The position numbers were made by a program, and so were the translations under genes. From contig NZ_BBLU01000011.1 of NCBI RefSeq assembly GCF_000759715.1, positions 1 to 54,409 on the forward strand: a DNA stretch of 54,409 nucleotides, read 5' to 3'. The stretch's first letter is position 1; every line of letters starts with the position of its first letter. The notes under the pieces are model-generated. The model made no database searches. It was given only the letters and a program-made list of their open reading frames with translations, and was not told the origin of the DNA. This DNA comes from Demequina mangrovi (GTDB lineage: Bacteria > Actinomycetota > Actinomycetes > Actinomycetales > Demequinaceae). Below are positions 41,336 to 49,510 of this stretch, piece after piece.

Positions 41336-42676
41336 ATGCTCTCCCCCTACCGAGGCATCCTTGCCCTGCCGGGCGCCCGCGCGTTCACCGCCTGGGGTCT
41401 CGTCGCGCGCATGCAGATGGGCCTCACGGGGCTCGCGACGTTCCTGCTGGTGCAGATCGAGTACGGCCGCTACGAGTACGGCGGCATCGTGCTCGCCGCC
41501 GTCGCGCTGTCCTACGCCGCGATCTCGCCGCAGGTGGGCAAGCTGGTCGACGCCTACGGCCAGTCGCGGGTGCTGCGCATCGGCTACGCGATCGCGATCG
41601 CGGGCAGGCTCGCGCTCATCGCCGCGGCGCTCACGCATCAGCCGCTGTGGGTCCTGCTGCTCCTCACTCCGCTGTTCGCGGCCGGCGGCACGCAGTCGAC
41701 GCACACGCGCGCCCGCTGGACGCACATCGTTCCGGACAAGAACGCGCTGAACACGGCCTTCTCGCTCGAGTCGTCGCTCGAGGAGGTGCTGTTCATCGCG
41801 GGTCCGGCGCTGGCGACCGTGCTGGCGACGCAGGTCGCGTCGTGGGTGCCGTCGGCGCTCGCCGTCGTGACGCTCGCGATCGGCGGCTACGCGTTCCTCG
41901 CGCTCAAGTCGACGGAGCCGCCGGCCCGCCGCGCGGACGCGCGCCGGCTCCAGGCCGAGCGTGAGCACAGCACCGCGCTCGTCATCGACGGCACCCTCGA
42001 GCGCATCGGCCTCCCGCCCCGCCCGCGCGGCCTGCGCAAGTACCGCGGCGCGCTGCGGGGACACCTGCTCGTCACCACGCCCGCGCTCGTCGTCACGACC
42101 GCGATCTTCGCCACGCAGGGCGCGATGTTCGCCTCGGTCGACGCGGCGACGGTCGCGTTCGCGGAGGAGCTGGGCCACAAGGACATGGCGGGCCTCGTGC
42201 TCGCGGTGTGGGCCGTCGGGTCTCTCGTCGGCGGTCTCGCGTACGGCTCCCGCGTCTGGGAGTTGACGCTCGCGTCGCGCATGCTGTGGGGCGTCACCAT
42301 CACGGGCGTGGGCGCGGTGTCGTTCATGTTCGCGCCCGGGCTGCTCGTGCTCGCGCTGCTGATGTTCCTCACCGGCCTCGCGATCGCGCCGACGATGGCG
42401 GTGGGCGACGGCGTCACGCATGCACTCGTGCCGCGGTCGCGGCTCACCGAGGGCATGACGTGGACGCGGACCGGCATGGACCTCGGAGTCGCGGCTGGCG
42501 CGTGGCTCGCGGGTGCGGTGATCGACCGGTCGGGTGCGTCGGGCGGCTTCATGGTGACCGCGGGGGCGGGCGCGCTGGGCGTCCTCATCGCGTTGGCCTC
42601 GTGGCGCTACCTGCGGGCGCGTCGCGCGTACGAGGAAGAGGTGTCGCGAGACGAGCCGCTTCCCGTGGCCGGATAA
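41336..42676 (+). CDS. MFS transporter, paralogue of the 19255 gene
   Basis: A 446-residue MFS protein with about twelve hydrophobic segments. It shares with the 426-residue MFS protein at 19255 the YRGIL start, GLVARM region and the TAFSLESSLEEVLFIAGPALATVLAT segment. A hydrophilic loop of about 40 residues (about 200-240) separates the two halves. The substrate is unknown. Its 3' end overlaps the predicted promoter of the next gene (GATAAT at 42672-42677). Confidence 0.88.
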   Translation: MLSPYRGILALPGARAFTAWGLVARMQMGLTGLATFLLVQIEYGRYEYGGIVLAAVALSYAAISPQVGKLVDAYGQSRVLRIGYAIAIAGRLALIAAALTHQPLWVLLLLTPLFAAGGTQSTHTRARWTHIVPDKNALNTAFSLESSLEEVLFIAGPALATVLATQVASWVPSALAVVTLAIGGYAFLALKSTEPPARRADARRLQAEREHSTALVIDGTLERIGLPPRPRGLRKYRGALRGHLLVTTPALVVTTAIFATQGAMFASVDAATVAFAEELGHKDMAGLVLAVWAVGSLVGGLAYGSRVWELTLASRMLWGVTITGVGAVSFMFAPGLLVLALLMFLTGLAIAPTMAVGDGVTHALVPRSRLTEGMTWTRTGMDLGVAAGAWLAGAVIDRSGASGGFMVTAGAGALGVLIALASWRYLRARRAYEEEVSRDEPLPVAG

Positions 42677-42683
42677 TGGCGCC

Positions 42684-43190
42684 GTGATCCGAGACGCCCA
42701 CGCCGCTGACGACGCGGCCCGCATCGCCGCCATCTACGAGCACTACGTGCTCCACGACACCGCCACGTTCGAGATCGAGCCCGTCACCCCCGAGCAGATG
42801 GGGGCGCGGATCGCGGGCGTGCAGGGTCGCGGCCTCCCCTGGGTGGTGCTCGAGGACGAGGACCGGGTCCTGGGGTACGCCTACGCGGCTCCGTACCGCG
42901 ATCGGGTGGCGTACCGCCACACGCTCGAGGCGTCGGTGTACCTCGACCCGGAGGTGCGGCGCGGAGGGCTGGGTACCGCGCTGTACATGGACCTCATCGG
43001 CCGGGTGCGCCGCCTGACCGACTCGGAGCACGCGCCGGTGCACTCGCTGCTCGGCGGGATCGCGCTGCCTCACCCGGCGTCGGTCGCGCTGCACGAGCGG
43101 CTGGGCTTCCGCCACGTCGGCACCATCGAGGACGCGGGCTGGAAGTTCGACCGCTGGATCGCGGTCGGCTTCTGGCAGCTGATCCTCTAG
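42684..43190 (+). CDS. GNAT acetyltransferase, phosphinothricin acetyltransferase-like
   Basis: A 168-residue acetyltransferase of the PAT/Bar type: MIRDAHAADDAARIAAIYEHYV start, TFEIEPVTPEQM segment, and acetyl-CoA loop VRRGGLGTALY near residue 92. Family members acetylate phosphinothricin, methionine sulfoximine or other amino acids; which one here is not readable. The GTG start has GATAAT (42672-42677) exactly 6 nt upstream, a strong leaderless pattern. Its TAG stop and the stop of the converging gene share one 4-nt CTAG. Confidence 0.85.
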   Translation: MIRDAHAADDAARIAAIYEHYVLHDTATFEIEPVTPEQMGARIAGVQGRGLPWVVLEDEDRVLGYAYAAPYRDRVAYRHTLEASVYLDPEVRRGGLGTALYMDLIGRVRRLTDSEHAPVHSLLGGIALPHPASVALHERLGFRHVGTIEDAGWKFDRWIAVGFWQLIL

Positions 43191-43897
43191 GGACGCCTGC
43201 GCGGCCAGCGCTTCCCGAGGATGCGGTCTGACGCATCGAGCCGCCGCTGCCCGGCGGCGAGCCTGTCGAGCTCCCGCAACGGCACCCGGCGCACGAGCCG
43301 ATCCGCCGCATCGAGCGCGTCGTAGCGGTCACCCGCACGCGTCGGGCTGTGGAGCAGGTCGAGGACCGTCTGCGCCGGTGTCGTCACGAGGGGCATGCAG
43401 ATCTCCCCGCGCATCTGCGTCACGGCGATCTGCTCGCCGCCGGTCAACCCGAAACGCTCCCGCTGAAGCTTGGCCACCTCCTCAGGATCGCGTTGATGGA
43501 ACCGCACCGTCATCGCGAGCGCGGGCAGCTCCAGCGCCCTGGCCTGAAAGGGCACCGTCACGTGCACCTCGTCATGTGGCCGGGCGGCAGCGCCGTGAAG
43601 CGCCGCCGCCGAGAGCCCGCTGATGTGCGGGCGATGCGGTGCGAAGCGGGCTGCCGCGATCAGCCAGGCCGCCTCGACCGGGTCCGGAAGCCATCGTGCC
43701 CCCGCACCCCGAGGCACCACGACGTGCTTGCCACGCGCGACTGTGACGATGCGGTGCTCCGCCGCCAGCATGGGCAGGCGGCGGCACGCACCAGCGGTCG
43801 CGCGTACCGCGTCCGCCGTCGTGAAGTAGGGGAAGAACCGGGGCGACGGCGCAGCGGTTCCCAGCAGAGCGCTCCAACTCTCCCAGTCGCCGCCCAT
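43187..43897 (-). CDS. AbiEi-type antitoxin/regulator-like protein, no adjacent toxin
   Basis: A 236-residue protein of the type IV AbiEi antitoxin-like group: an N-terminal winged-helix part (FFPYFTTADAVRA... GKHVVVPRGAG) followed by the ISGLSAAALHGAA and VHVTVPFQARALELP segments and VTTPAQTVLDLLH. AbiEi proteins oppose AbiEii nucleotidyltransferase toxins and repress their own promoter, but no AbiEii gene is present. gaggaggagc precedes the ATG at 43897. A repeat-rich spacer lies on its 5' side. It could also be a DUF559-associated relative; the toxin-antitoxin link is uncertain. Confidence 0.6.
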   Translation of the reverse strand: MGGDWESWSALLGTAAPSPRFFPYFTTADAVRATAGACRRLPMLAAEHRIVTVARGKHVVVPRGAGARWLPDPVEAAWLIAAARFAPHRPHISGLSAAALHGAAARPHDEVHVTVPFQARALELPALAMTVRFHQRDPEEVAKLQRERFGLTGGEQIAVTQMRGEICMPLVTTPAQTVLDLLHSPTRAGDRYDALDAADRLVRRVPLRELDRLAAGQRRLDASDRILGKRWPRRRP

Positions 43898-44038
43898 GCT
43901 CCTCCTCGCCCACCCCAGCGTGGGGCGGCAACGAGGTACCACGGAGCTCAGGGAGAACGTTCGCGAGCGCCGGCCGCATCTCCCCAGGGTTGGGGACATC
44001 ACCGAGCGCGCAGGAGGAAGGTGTGAGGTGCTGGGTAC

Positions 44039-44219
44039 TCGCACCTTTCATGCACGAACGCGCATGGCGGGCAGCGCCTCAGCGCTCGTGCCCCGTGCCC
44101 CGTGCCCCGTGCCCCGTGCCCCGTGCCCCGTGCCCCGTGCTCGTGCTCGTGCATGAAGAGTGCGAGGACGCGAGCGACGACACCAGGTTCACCGCGACGC
44201 TCGTGCGTGAAAAGTGCGA
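44039..44219. repeat. Three copies of a 19-nt element, TCGTGCATGAAAAGTGCGA-like
   Basis: Copies are at 44039-44057 (minus strand), 44147-44165 and 44201-44219 (plus). Each is an imperfect stem with TCG/CGA ends and 15-18 of 19 positions shared. Two plus copies are 54 bp apart, and the first faces them as an inverted copy. They could be binding sites or hairpins; no known family is recognised. Confidence 0.7.
44091..44139. repeat. Seven tandem CCCCGTG heptamers
   Basis: Seven exact copies of the 7-bp unit run without interruption, bounded by CTCGTG units on both sides. Such a simple repeat is prone to slippage. It is in a non-coding spacer, 194 bp upstream of the AbiEi-like start. Confidence 0.9.
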
Positions 44220-44327
44220 GGACCCTGCATGCAACGTGTCGAGCGCGGATTGCGGCGCGCGTGACGTCCCGCTCACGGATCGCGAACCGGCCGGCGTGCG
44301 ATGCGCGCGGCGGTCAGCGCTCGGGGT

Positions 44328-44768
44328 TCACCCCGCGGCGCGGGCGATGAGGTCCGCGATCTGCTGCTCCTCGGCGTCGCCGATCGCGAGGACCGCGAGC
44401 GACGTGGGCCACAGCGCGCCATCGTCGAGCGCGGCCGCGTCCTCGAAGCCCAGCGTCGCGTAGCGCGACTTGAACTTGCCCGCGGGCTTGAAGAAGCACA
44501 CCACCTTGCCGGCCTTGGTGTACGCCGGCATGCCGTACCAGGTGCGAGCCGCGAGCTCGGGCGCCACGCGGCCCACGATCGCGTGGATGCGCTCCGCGAG
44601 CGCGCGGTCGTCATCGGGCATCTCGGCGATCTTGTCGAGCACGTCCTGGAGGTCCGCGGCCTCCTTGTCGGCGGCCTTCGCGCGCTTCGCCTGGGCGCGG
44701 CGCTCCGCCGCGGTCTCCTTCATCGCGGCCCGCTCGTCTGCGGAGAAGCCCTGCTCGTCATCGCTCAT
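44328..44768 (-). CDS. DUF1801-family protein
   Basis: A 146-residue protein. The N-terminal half is a charged, Ala-rich helix (about 10-50, ERAAMKETAAERRAQAKRAK...). The DUF1801 domain follows with the ARTWYGMPAYTKAGKVVCFFKPAGKFKSRYATLGF segment near residue 75-110. These proteins are often named iron chaperones or YdhG-like but their function is unproven. CAGGAT ends 7 nt before the ATG, a weak leaderless promoter. Confidence 0.85.
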   Translation of the reverse strand: MSDDEQGFSADERAAMKETAAERRAQAKRAKAADKEAADLQDVLDKIAEMPDDDRALAERIHAIVGRVAPELAARTWYGMPAYTKAGKVVCFFKPAGKFKSRYATLGFEDAAALDDGALWPTSLAVLAIGDAEEQQIADLIARAAG

Positions 44769-44928
44769 GGAAGCGATCCTGTCACGCGGCGGGTGATGGC
44801 GGGAAGGGATGTACGGCCGGGAGACCGGGGCGGACGGATAGCGGAAGCGGGGCCGCAGGGCGCACGGCGTGCGGGGCGGGCGACGGGCAGGCGAGAGCCG
44901 TGCCGCACCGGGCGGCGTGAGGGAGACG

Positions 44929-44965
44929 CCGACGGCCCGGCACCACGCGGGTGCCGGGCCGTCGG
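44929..44965. terminator. Strong hairpin terminator after metE
   Basis: CCGACGGCCCGGCACC pairs with GGTGCCGGGCCGTCGG over an ACGCG loop, a stem of about 16 bp. It lies 28 nt beyond the metE stop codon on the minus strand and before the DUF1801 promoter. Confidence 0.85.
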
Positions 44966-44992
44966 ACCGGGGACGATGCGGTGGGCGGACGC

Positions 44993-47317
44993 CTAGGCGC
45001 GCACCGCCGCGGTCGCCGCCATCATGTTCTCGAGCGTCGCGGTGGTCTCCGCGTACGCGCGGGTCTTGAGGCCGCAGTCCGGGTTGACCCACAGCTGCTT
45101 GCCGGGGATCGAGTCCTTGGCGAGCGACAGGAGCTCCGTGATCTCGTCCGTGGACGGGACGCGCGGCGAGTGGATGTCCCACACGCCCGGCCCGATCTGG
45201 CGCTCGTAGCCGTGCTGCTGGATCGCGGGCAGCACCTCCATGCGCGAACGCGCCGCCTCGATCGAGGTGACGTCGGCGTTGAGGCCGTCGATCGCGTCGA
45301 TGATCTCGCCGAACTCCGAGTAGCAGAGGTGCGTGTGGACCTGGGTGTCGTCCTTGGCGCCCGACGTCGCGAGGCGGAACGAGTTCACCGACCACTCGAG
45401 GTACGCCGCCTGGTCCGCCTTCTTCAGCGGGAGCAGCTCGCGCAACGCGGGCTCGTCGACCTGGATGATGCCGATGCCGGCGTCCTCGAGGTCGCGGATC
45501 TCGTCGCGCAGGGCGAGGGCGACCTGGTTGGCCGTGACGCCGAGCGGCTGGTCGTCGCGCACGAAGGACCACGCGAGGATGGTCACCGGACCGGTGAGCA
45601 TGCCCTTCATCGGCTTCTCGGTGAGCGACTGCGCGTACGCGGACCATCGCACCGTCATCGGCTCCGGCCGTGTGACGTCGCCCCAGAGGATCGACGGACG
45701 TGTGCAGCGCGAGCCGTACGACTGCACCCAGCCGTTGACCGTGACGTCGAAGCCGTCGAGCAGCTCCGCGAAGTACTGGACCATGTCGTTGCGCTCGGCC
45801 TCGCCGTGCACCAGGACGTCGAGACCCAGGTCCTCCTGCAGCTTCACCACGCGCGCGATCTCGGCCTTCATGGCCTCCTCGTACGCCGCATCGTCGATCT
45901 GGCCCTTCGCCCACGCGGCGCGCGCCTTGCGGATGTCCTGCGTCTGCGGGAACGAGCCGATCGTGGTGGTGGCGAGCTCGGGAAGCGCGAAGCGCGAGTC
46001 CTGCGCCGCCGCGCGCACCGAGTACGCCGGGCGGTCGAGGTCCGCGGGCGTGACGGCGGCGAGCGCCTCACGGACATCGGCCTTGTTGGTGCCCGGGTGC
46101 GCCTTGCGCGACGCCAGCGCGGCGCGGGTCGCGGCGAGCGCATCGGCCACCGCCTCCTCGCCCTCGGCGCGGGCCGTCGCGAGCGTGACGATCTCCCCGA
46201 CCTTCTGATCCGCGAAGGCGAGCCAGGACAGGAGCTCGGCTCCCAGGTGCTCCTCGCCCTCGAGGGTGTGGGGCACGTGGAACAGCGAGGTCGAGCTCGA
46301 GACGGCCACGGTCGCGCCGAGCGCCTCGATCTCCTTGGCCTTGCGCAGCGCCGCGTCGAGGTCCGTGCGCCAGATGTTGTGGCCGTCGACCACGCCCGCC
46401 ACCACGGTGACGCCGGCAAGGTCGGTGCCCGACGGCACGCCGCCACGCACCAGGTCGAGGCCGATCGCCTCGACGCCCGAGTCCTTGAGCTCAGGCAGCG
46501 CGTCGTCGAGCGCGTTGTACGGCGCGGCGACGAAGAGCTGCGGGCGGTTCGCGAGCGCCGCGAGCGAGCCGTAGACCTTCGCGGCGTTGGCGAGGACCTC
46601 GTCGCGCGGGGCGTCGATGTCCGCCACCAGGATCGGCTCGTCGATCTGCACCCACGGCGCACCCGCGGCCTTGAGCGCCTCGAGCAGGTTGCCGTAGACC
46701 TCGAGGACGTCCTCGAGGCGGTCGATCGGGCGGAAGCCCTCGGGCGCCTCGTCGCTGGCCTTCGACAGGTAGAGGAACGTCAGCGGACCGGTGATGACCG
46801 GGCGGGTGACGTAGCCGGCGTCCTTGGCCTCGACGAACTCGTCGACCCAGCGGGTGCTCGACAGCGCGAACACCGTCTCGGGGCCGATCTCGGGGACGAG
46901 GTAGTGGTAGTTCGAGTCGAACCATTTGGTCATCTCGAGCGGGGCCTTGTCCCCCACGCCGCGCGCGATGGTCGAGTAGCCGGCGAGGTCGACGCTGCCG
47001 TCCGCCGCGCGCAGGTCCGCGAACCGCGTCGGCACGGCGCCGAGCGTGACCGCGGCGTCGAGCATGTGGTCGTAGAAGGAGAAGTTGCTGGGGATCGCCG
47101 CATCGTCCCGCGTGAGGCCCAGCGCGGACAGGCGCGCGAGGTTCGCGAGGCGCAGGTCCCGGGCGGAGGCCTCGAGCTCGGACGCGCTGGTCGCGCCCTT
47201 CCAGAAGGACTCGAGCGCCTTCTTCAGCTCGCGCATGCGTCCGATGCGCGGGTAGCCCAGGATGGTGCCGCCAGGGAAGGCCGGCGCGGGGACAGGGACG
47301 GAGTTCTGCTCTGTCAT
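44993..47317 (-). CDS. metE: Cobalamin-independent methionine synthase
   Basis: A 774-residue enzyme transferring methyl from 5-methyltetrahydrofolate (polyglutamate) to homocysteine. The N-terminal half contains LGYPRIGRMRELKKALESFWKG. The C-terminal barrel has the zinc ligands His and Cys in VLVHGEAERNDMVQYF near residue 645 and in HTHLCYSEFGEI near 687, with a further Cys in NPDCGLKTR near 758. I place the start at ATG 47317 because family members begin near here and gaggaacc lies upstream. metF, which makes the methyl donor, is 1.2 kb upstream on the same strand. No cobalamin riboswitch is seen upstream. Confidence 0.97.
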   Translation of the reverse strand: MTEQNSVPVPAPAFPGGTILGYPRIGRMRELKKALESFWKGATSASELEASARDLRLANLARLSALGLTRDDAAIPSNFSFYDHMLDAAVTLGAVPTRFADLRAADGSVDLAGYSTIARGVGDKAPLEMTKWFDSNYHYLVPEIGPETVFALSSTRWVDEFVEAKDAGYVTRPVITGPLTFLYLSKASDEAPEGFRPIDRLEDVLEVYGNLLEALKAAGAPWVQIDEPILVADIDAPRDEVLANAAKVYGSLAALANRPQLFVAAPYNALDDALPELKDSGVEAIGLDLVRGGVPSGTDLAGVTVVAGVVDGHNIWRTDLDAALRKAKEIEALGATVAVSSSTSLFHVPHTLEGEEHLGAELLSWLAFADQKVGEIVTLATARAEGEEAVADALAATRAALASRKAHPGTNKADVREALAAVTPADLDRPAYSVRAAAQDSRFALPELATTTIGSFPQTQDIRKARAAWAKGQIDDAAYEEAMKAEIARVVKLQEDLGLDVLVHGEAERNDMVQYFAELLDGFDVTVNGWVQSYGSRCTRPSILWGDVTRPEPMTVRWSAYAQSLTEKPMKGMLTGPVTILAWSFVRDDQPLGVTANQVALALRDEIRDLEDAGIGIIQVDEPALRELLPLKKADQAAYLEWSVNSFRLATSGAKDDTQVHTHLCYSEFGEIIDAIDGLNADVTSIEAARSRMEVLPAIQQHGYERQIGPGVWDIHSPRVPSTDEITELLSLAKDSIPGKQLWVNPDCGLKTRAYAETTATLENMMAATAAVRA

Positions 47318-47388
47318 GGTTCCTCGAAGAGGCTTGGTGCGCGGCGGGCTCGCCATTGCGCTTGGTCGACGCCACACGCGCCGAGTTG

Positions 47389-47439
47389 CGCGGACAGATT
47401 ACCCCGGTACGTCGCGTTGCGCTAGAGGCAATGTCCGCG
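47389..47439. promoter_or_regulatory. Inverted repeat CGCGGACA/TGTCCGCG upstream of metE
   Basis: Two 8-bp arms (47389-47396 and 47432-47439) are 35 nt apart, in the 187-bp leader region of metE. GAGTTG also recurs beside each arm. TAATCT occurs between them on the metE strand and could be a -10 element. The arms could bind a dimeric regulator or form an RNA stem; I cannot match a known methionine riboswitch. Confidence 0.35.
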
Positions 47440-47471
47440 AGTTGGACGCAGCGTCCCACTTGGTGGACACT

Positions 47472-47488
47472 TGTTGAGCAGGTGTTGA
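47472..47488. repeat. TGTTGA direct repeat with 11-bp period
   Basis: TGTTGA-GCA and TGTTGA-ACA recur at 47472 and 47483. An 11-bp period puts both on the same DNA face. It lies about 155 bp upstream of the metE start. Confidence 0.5.
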
Positions 47489-47504
47489 ACAGTCCGCGCG
47501 GGGC

Positions 47505-48002
47505 TCAGGCGTCCCGCATCTCGACCACCGCGAGGGTCGCGCCGGTGCGGCTCACGCGCTCGCCGCGACCGGTCACGCGCATGCCGAGACGCTCGTAGAC
47601 GGCGATGTTGCCGTCCTCCTCGGCGCGCACCAGACACGACAGCCCCGCGAGCCCCTCCGCGTGGGCGCCGGCGCGCAGCGCCCGGACCAGCGCCGCAGCG
47701 ATCCCTCGACCGCGCGCCTCCGGCACCACGCCGAGGCGCCCGAAGTACAGCGTCCCGTCGGACGCGGGGTGATGCTTGGCGACGGCCACCGCCTCGCCGT
47801 CGAGGCGCACGAGGGCGATCCTCTCCCCCGCGGCGATCTCCTCACGCAGCGACTCGGCCGTCTCCAGCAGCGCGCCGGACATCTGGCCCTTCGCGGTGTA
47901 CTCGGCGAACGCGCGGTGCATCGCGGCGACCGCATCGTCCGCGCCGACGGACCCGGCGTCGAGGACGATCTCGAGCGCGGGACCGGCGGAGGGCTCGGTC
48001 AC
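47505..48002 (-). CDS. GNAT acetyltransferase
   Basis: A 165-residue acetyltransferase with acetyl-CoA loop VVPEARGRGIAAAL near residue 96 and a C-terminal NIAVYERLGMRVTG segment. Substrate unknown. The GTG start overlaps the end of the OsmC-family gene by 4 nt. It lies in a minus-strand run: metF, OsmC, GNAT, metE. Confidence 0.85.
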   Translation of the reverse strand: MTEPSAGPALEIVLDAGSVGADDAVAAMHRAFAEYTAKGQMSGALLETAESLREEIAAGERIALVRLDGEAVAVAKHHPASDGTLYFGRLGVVPEARGRGIAAALVRALRAGAHAEGLAGLSCLVRAEEDGNIAVYERLGMRVTGRGERVSRTGATLAVVEMRDA

Positions 48003-48436
48003 GCCTGGGAGTCGGGCGCCTGCTCGAGCGCGACGGGCACGCCCGCCTCGACCGTGCGCGAGACGGTGCAGGACTTCTCGTGCGACGAGCGCAGCGCGGC
48101 GCCGATGCGCTTGCGGGCGGCATCGCCCTCCGCGCCCTCGGGGAACGCGAGGTCGAAGAGCACGCGGATGTCCTCGAGGATGTTGGCGCCGTCCTCGGTG
48201 ACGTACTCGGCCGAGGCGGTGACGTCGAAGCGCTCGGGCTCGGAGCGGCGCGAGGTCATGACGTCGACGTCGATGCTCGAGCAGCCCGCGATCGCGGCGA
48301 GCATGAGCTCGACCGGGCTCAGCAGGCCCTCGCCGCGGCCGAAGCGGAGGGTGTCGCCCTTCGCGTTCGTGGCGATGTACACGCCCTCGGACTCACGGGA
48401 CAGCTGGACGGTGCGGGGCGAGGAGCTACGGGTCAT
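47999..48436 (-). CDS. OsmC-family peroxiredoxin-like protein
   Basis: A 145-residue protein of the OsmC/YhfA group. Cysteines occur in AIAGCSSID near residue 54 and in SCTVSRTVE near 128, at the places of the two reactive cysteines. These proteins reduce organic hydroperoxides using thiols, though some OsmC proteins have other roles. It is coupled to the downstream GNAT gene by a 4-nt overlap. Confidence 0.88.
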   Translation of the reverse strand: MTRSSSPRTVQLSRESEGVYIATNAKGDTLRFGRGEGLLSPVELMLAAIAGCSSIDVDVMTSRRSEPERFDVTASAEYVTEDGANILEDIRVLFDLAFPEGAEGDAARKRIGAALRSSHEKSCTVSRTVEAGVPVALEQAPDSQA

Positions 48437-48490
48437 GCACCGATGGTCGCATGGCCGGGACGATGCTCCGGACCGCGCCCGGCGCGGGGG

Positions 48491-49378
48491 TCAGTCCCGC
48501 ACCAGGCCCATCGCGTCCACGAGCTCGAGCGCGGCACGATGCTGGTTGAACGTGATGATGTGGATGCCGGGCGCCCCGGCCTCGAGCAGGTCGCGCGAGA
48601 GGCGCGCGGCGTGGGCGACGCCGGCGGCGCGGGCCGCGTCCTCGTCGGGCGCCCCCTCGAGCGCCGCGAACAGGTCCGCGGGCGTCTCGACGCCGGTGAG
48701 CTCCTCGGCGCGGATCGCGCGACGCTCGCTCACGAGCGGCATCACCTCGGGGATGATCGGCAGGTCGATTCCCTGCTCGCGCGCATCCTCGACGAGCGCG
48801 ACGTACTGGGAGACCTCGTAGAACACCTGGGTGATGGCGAAGTCGGCGCCGGCATCGCGCTTGGCGCGCAGCACGTCGAGCCCCAGCTGGCGGTAGCGCT
48901 CCTTCGCGTGCTGCGCGGGGAAGGCGGTCACGCCGACGCTGAGATCGTCGACGCCGTGCGCGTGCGCGACCTCGCGCAGCAGCTCGACCAGCTGCGAGGC
49001 GTAGAGCAGCCCGTCTGGGTGGGGACGCCAGTCGGCCTGACCGCGCGGCGGGTCGCCACGCAGCGCGAGGAAGTCGCGGACCCCCTCGGCGAGGTAGGTC
49101 TCGATGACCTCGACCAGCTCCGCGCGGGACTGGTCGACGCACGTGAGGTGCGCGAGCGGCGGGATGGTGTGCTCGACCGCGAGGCGGTGGACCACGCCGC
49201 GCGACGTGCCGCGGGTGGAGCCCGAGGCGCCGTAGGTGATCGACATGAAGTCCGGGCGCGTGGCCGCCAGCATGCGCATCGTCTCCTCGAGCGTCGACTC
49301 GGCGGCGGGCGTGCGCGGCGGGAACAGCTCGTACGAGAGCGTCGGCCGCGGCTGGGCGAGGAGGTCACGGATCGTCAT
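48491..49378 (-). CDS. metF: 5,10-methylenetetrahydrofolate reductase
   Basis: A 295-residue FAD enzyme reducing 5,10-methylene- to 5-methyltetrahydrofolate for methionine synthesis. It starts LSYELFPPRTPAAESTL, with the catalytic Glu near residue 16. SITYGASGSTRGT is near 47, LALRGDPPRG near 105, and FAITQVFYEVSQYVALV near 178. I placed the start at ATG 49378, where the family sequence begins. The methyl product is used by MetE, encoded downstream on the same strand beyond OsmC and GNAT genes. Confidence 0.95.
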   Translation of the reverse strand: MTIRDLLAQPRPTLSYELFPPRTPAAESTLEETMRMLAATRPDFMSITYGASGSTRGTSRGVVHRLAVEHTIPPLAHLTCVDQSRAELVEVIETYLAEGVRDFLALRGDPPRGQADWRPHPDGLLYASQLVELLREVAHAHGVDDLSVGVTAFPAQHAKERYRQLGLDVLRAKRDAGADFAITQVFYEVSQYVALVEDAREQGIDLPIIPEVMPLVSERRAIRAEELTGVETPADLFAALEGAPDEDAARAAGVAHAARLSRDLLEAGAPGIHIITFNQHRAALELVDAMGLVRD

Positions 49379-49510
49379 GGCGCGCTCACGATACCCGGGA
49401 CGTTGGTCCGCTTCCACACCTGATGTCCCCAGGTCTACCTCGCATAAAACTGTCCTCTGGTGCCACAAATCGCGGACCACGATGTCCGCCGGTGCCGCCA
49501 CACTGGTCCC

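Larger units (their letters stand above)
43898..44327. other. 430-bp gene-free spacer rich in repeats
   Basis: No convincing gene is seen between the AbiEi-like gene and the DUF1801 gene, although a plus-strand reading frame is open. The stretch contains a small hairpin near 43900-43930 (CCCCAGCGTGGGG type), three copies of a 19-nt imperfect palindrome and seven tandem CCCCGTG heptamers. The open frame there encodes a repeated CPVPRAP pattern from the heptamers and is not credible as a protein. Confidence 0.7.

Noticed and set aside
43990..44463. Plus-strand frame of 157 codons in the repeat-rich spacer
   Set aside because: It reads through the heptamer repeat as CPVPRAP units and overlaps the DUF1801 gene; no ribosome-binding site or homology-like region.
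47318..47504. SAM, SAH or cobalamin riboswitch upstream of metE
   Set aside because: None of the conserved sequence blocks of these classes is seen, although some inverted repeats are present.
49379..49510. LexA/SOS box upstream of tag
   Set aside because: No GAAC-N4-GTTC-type palindrome is present in the spacer.
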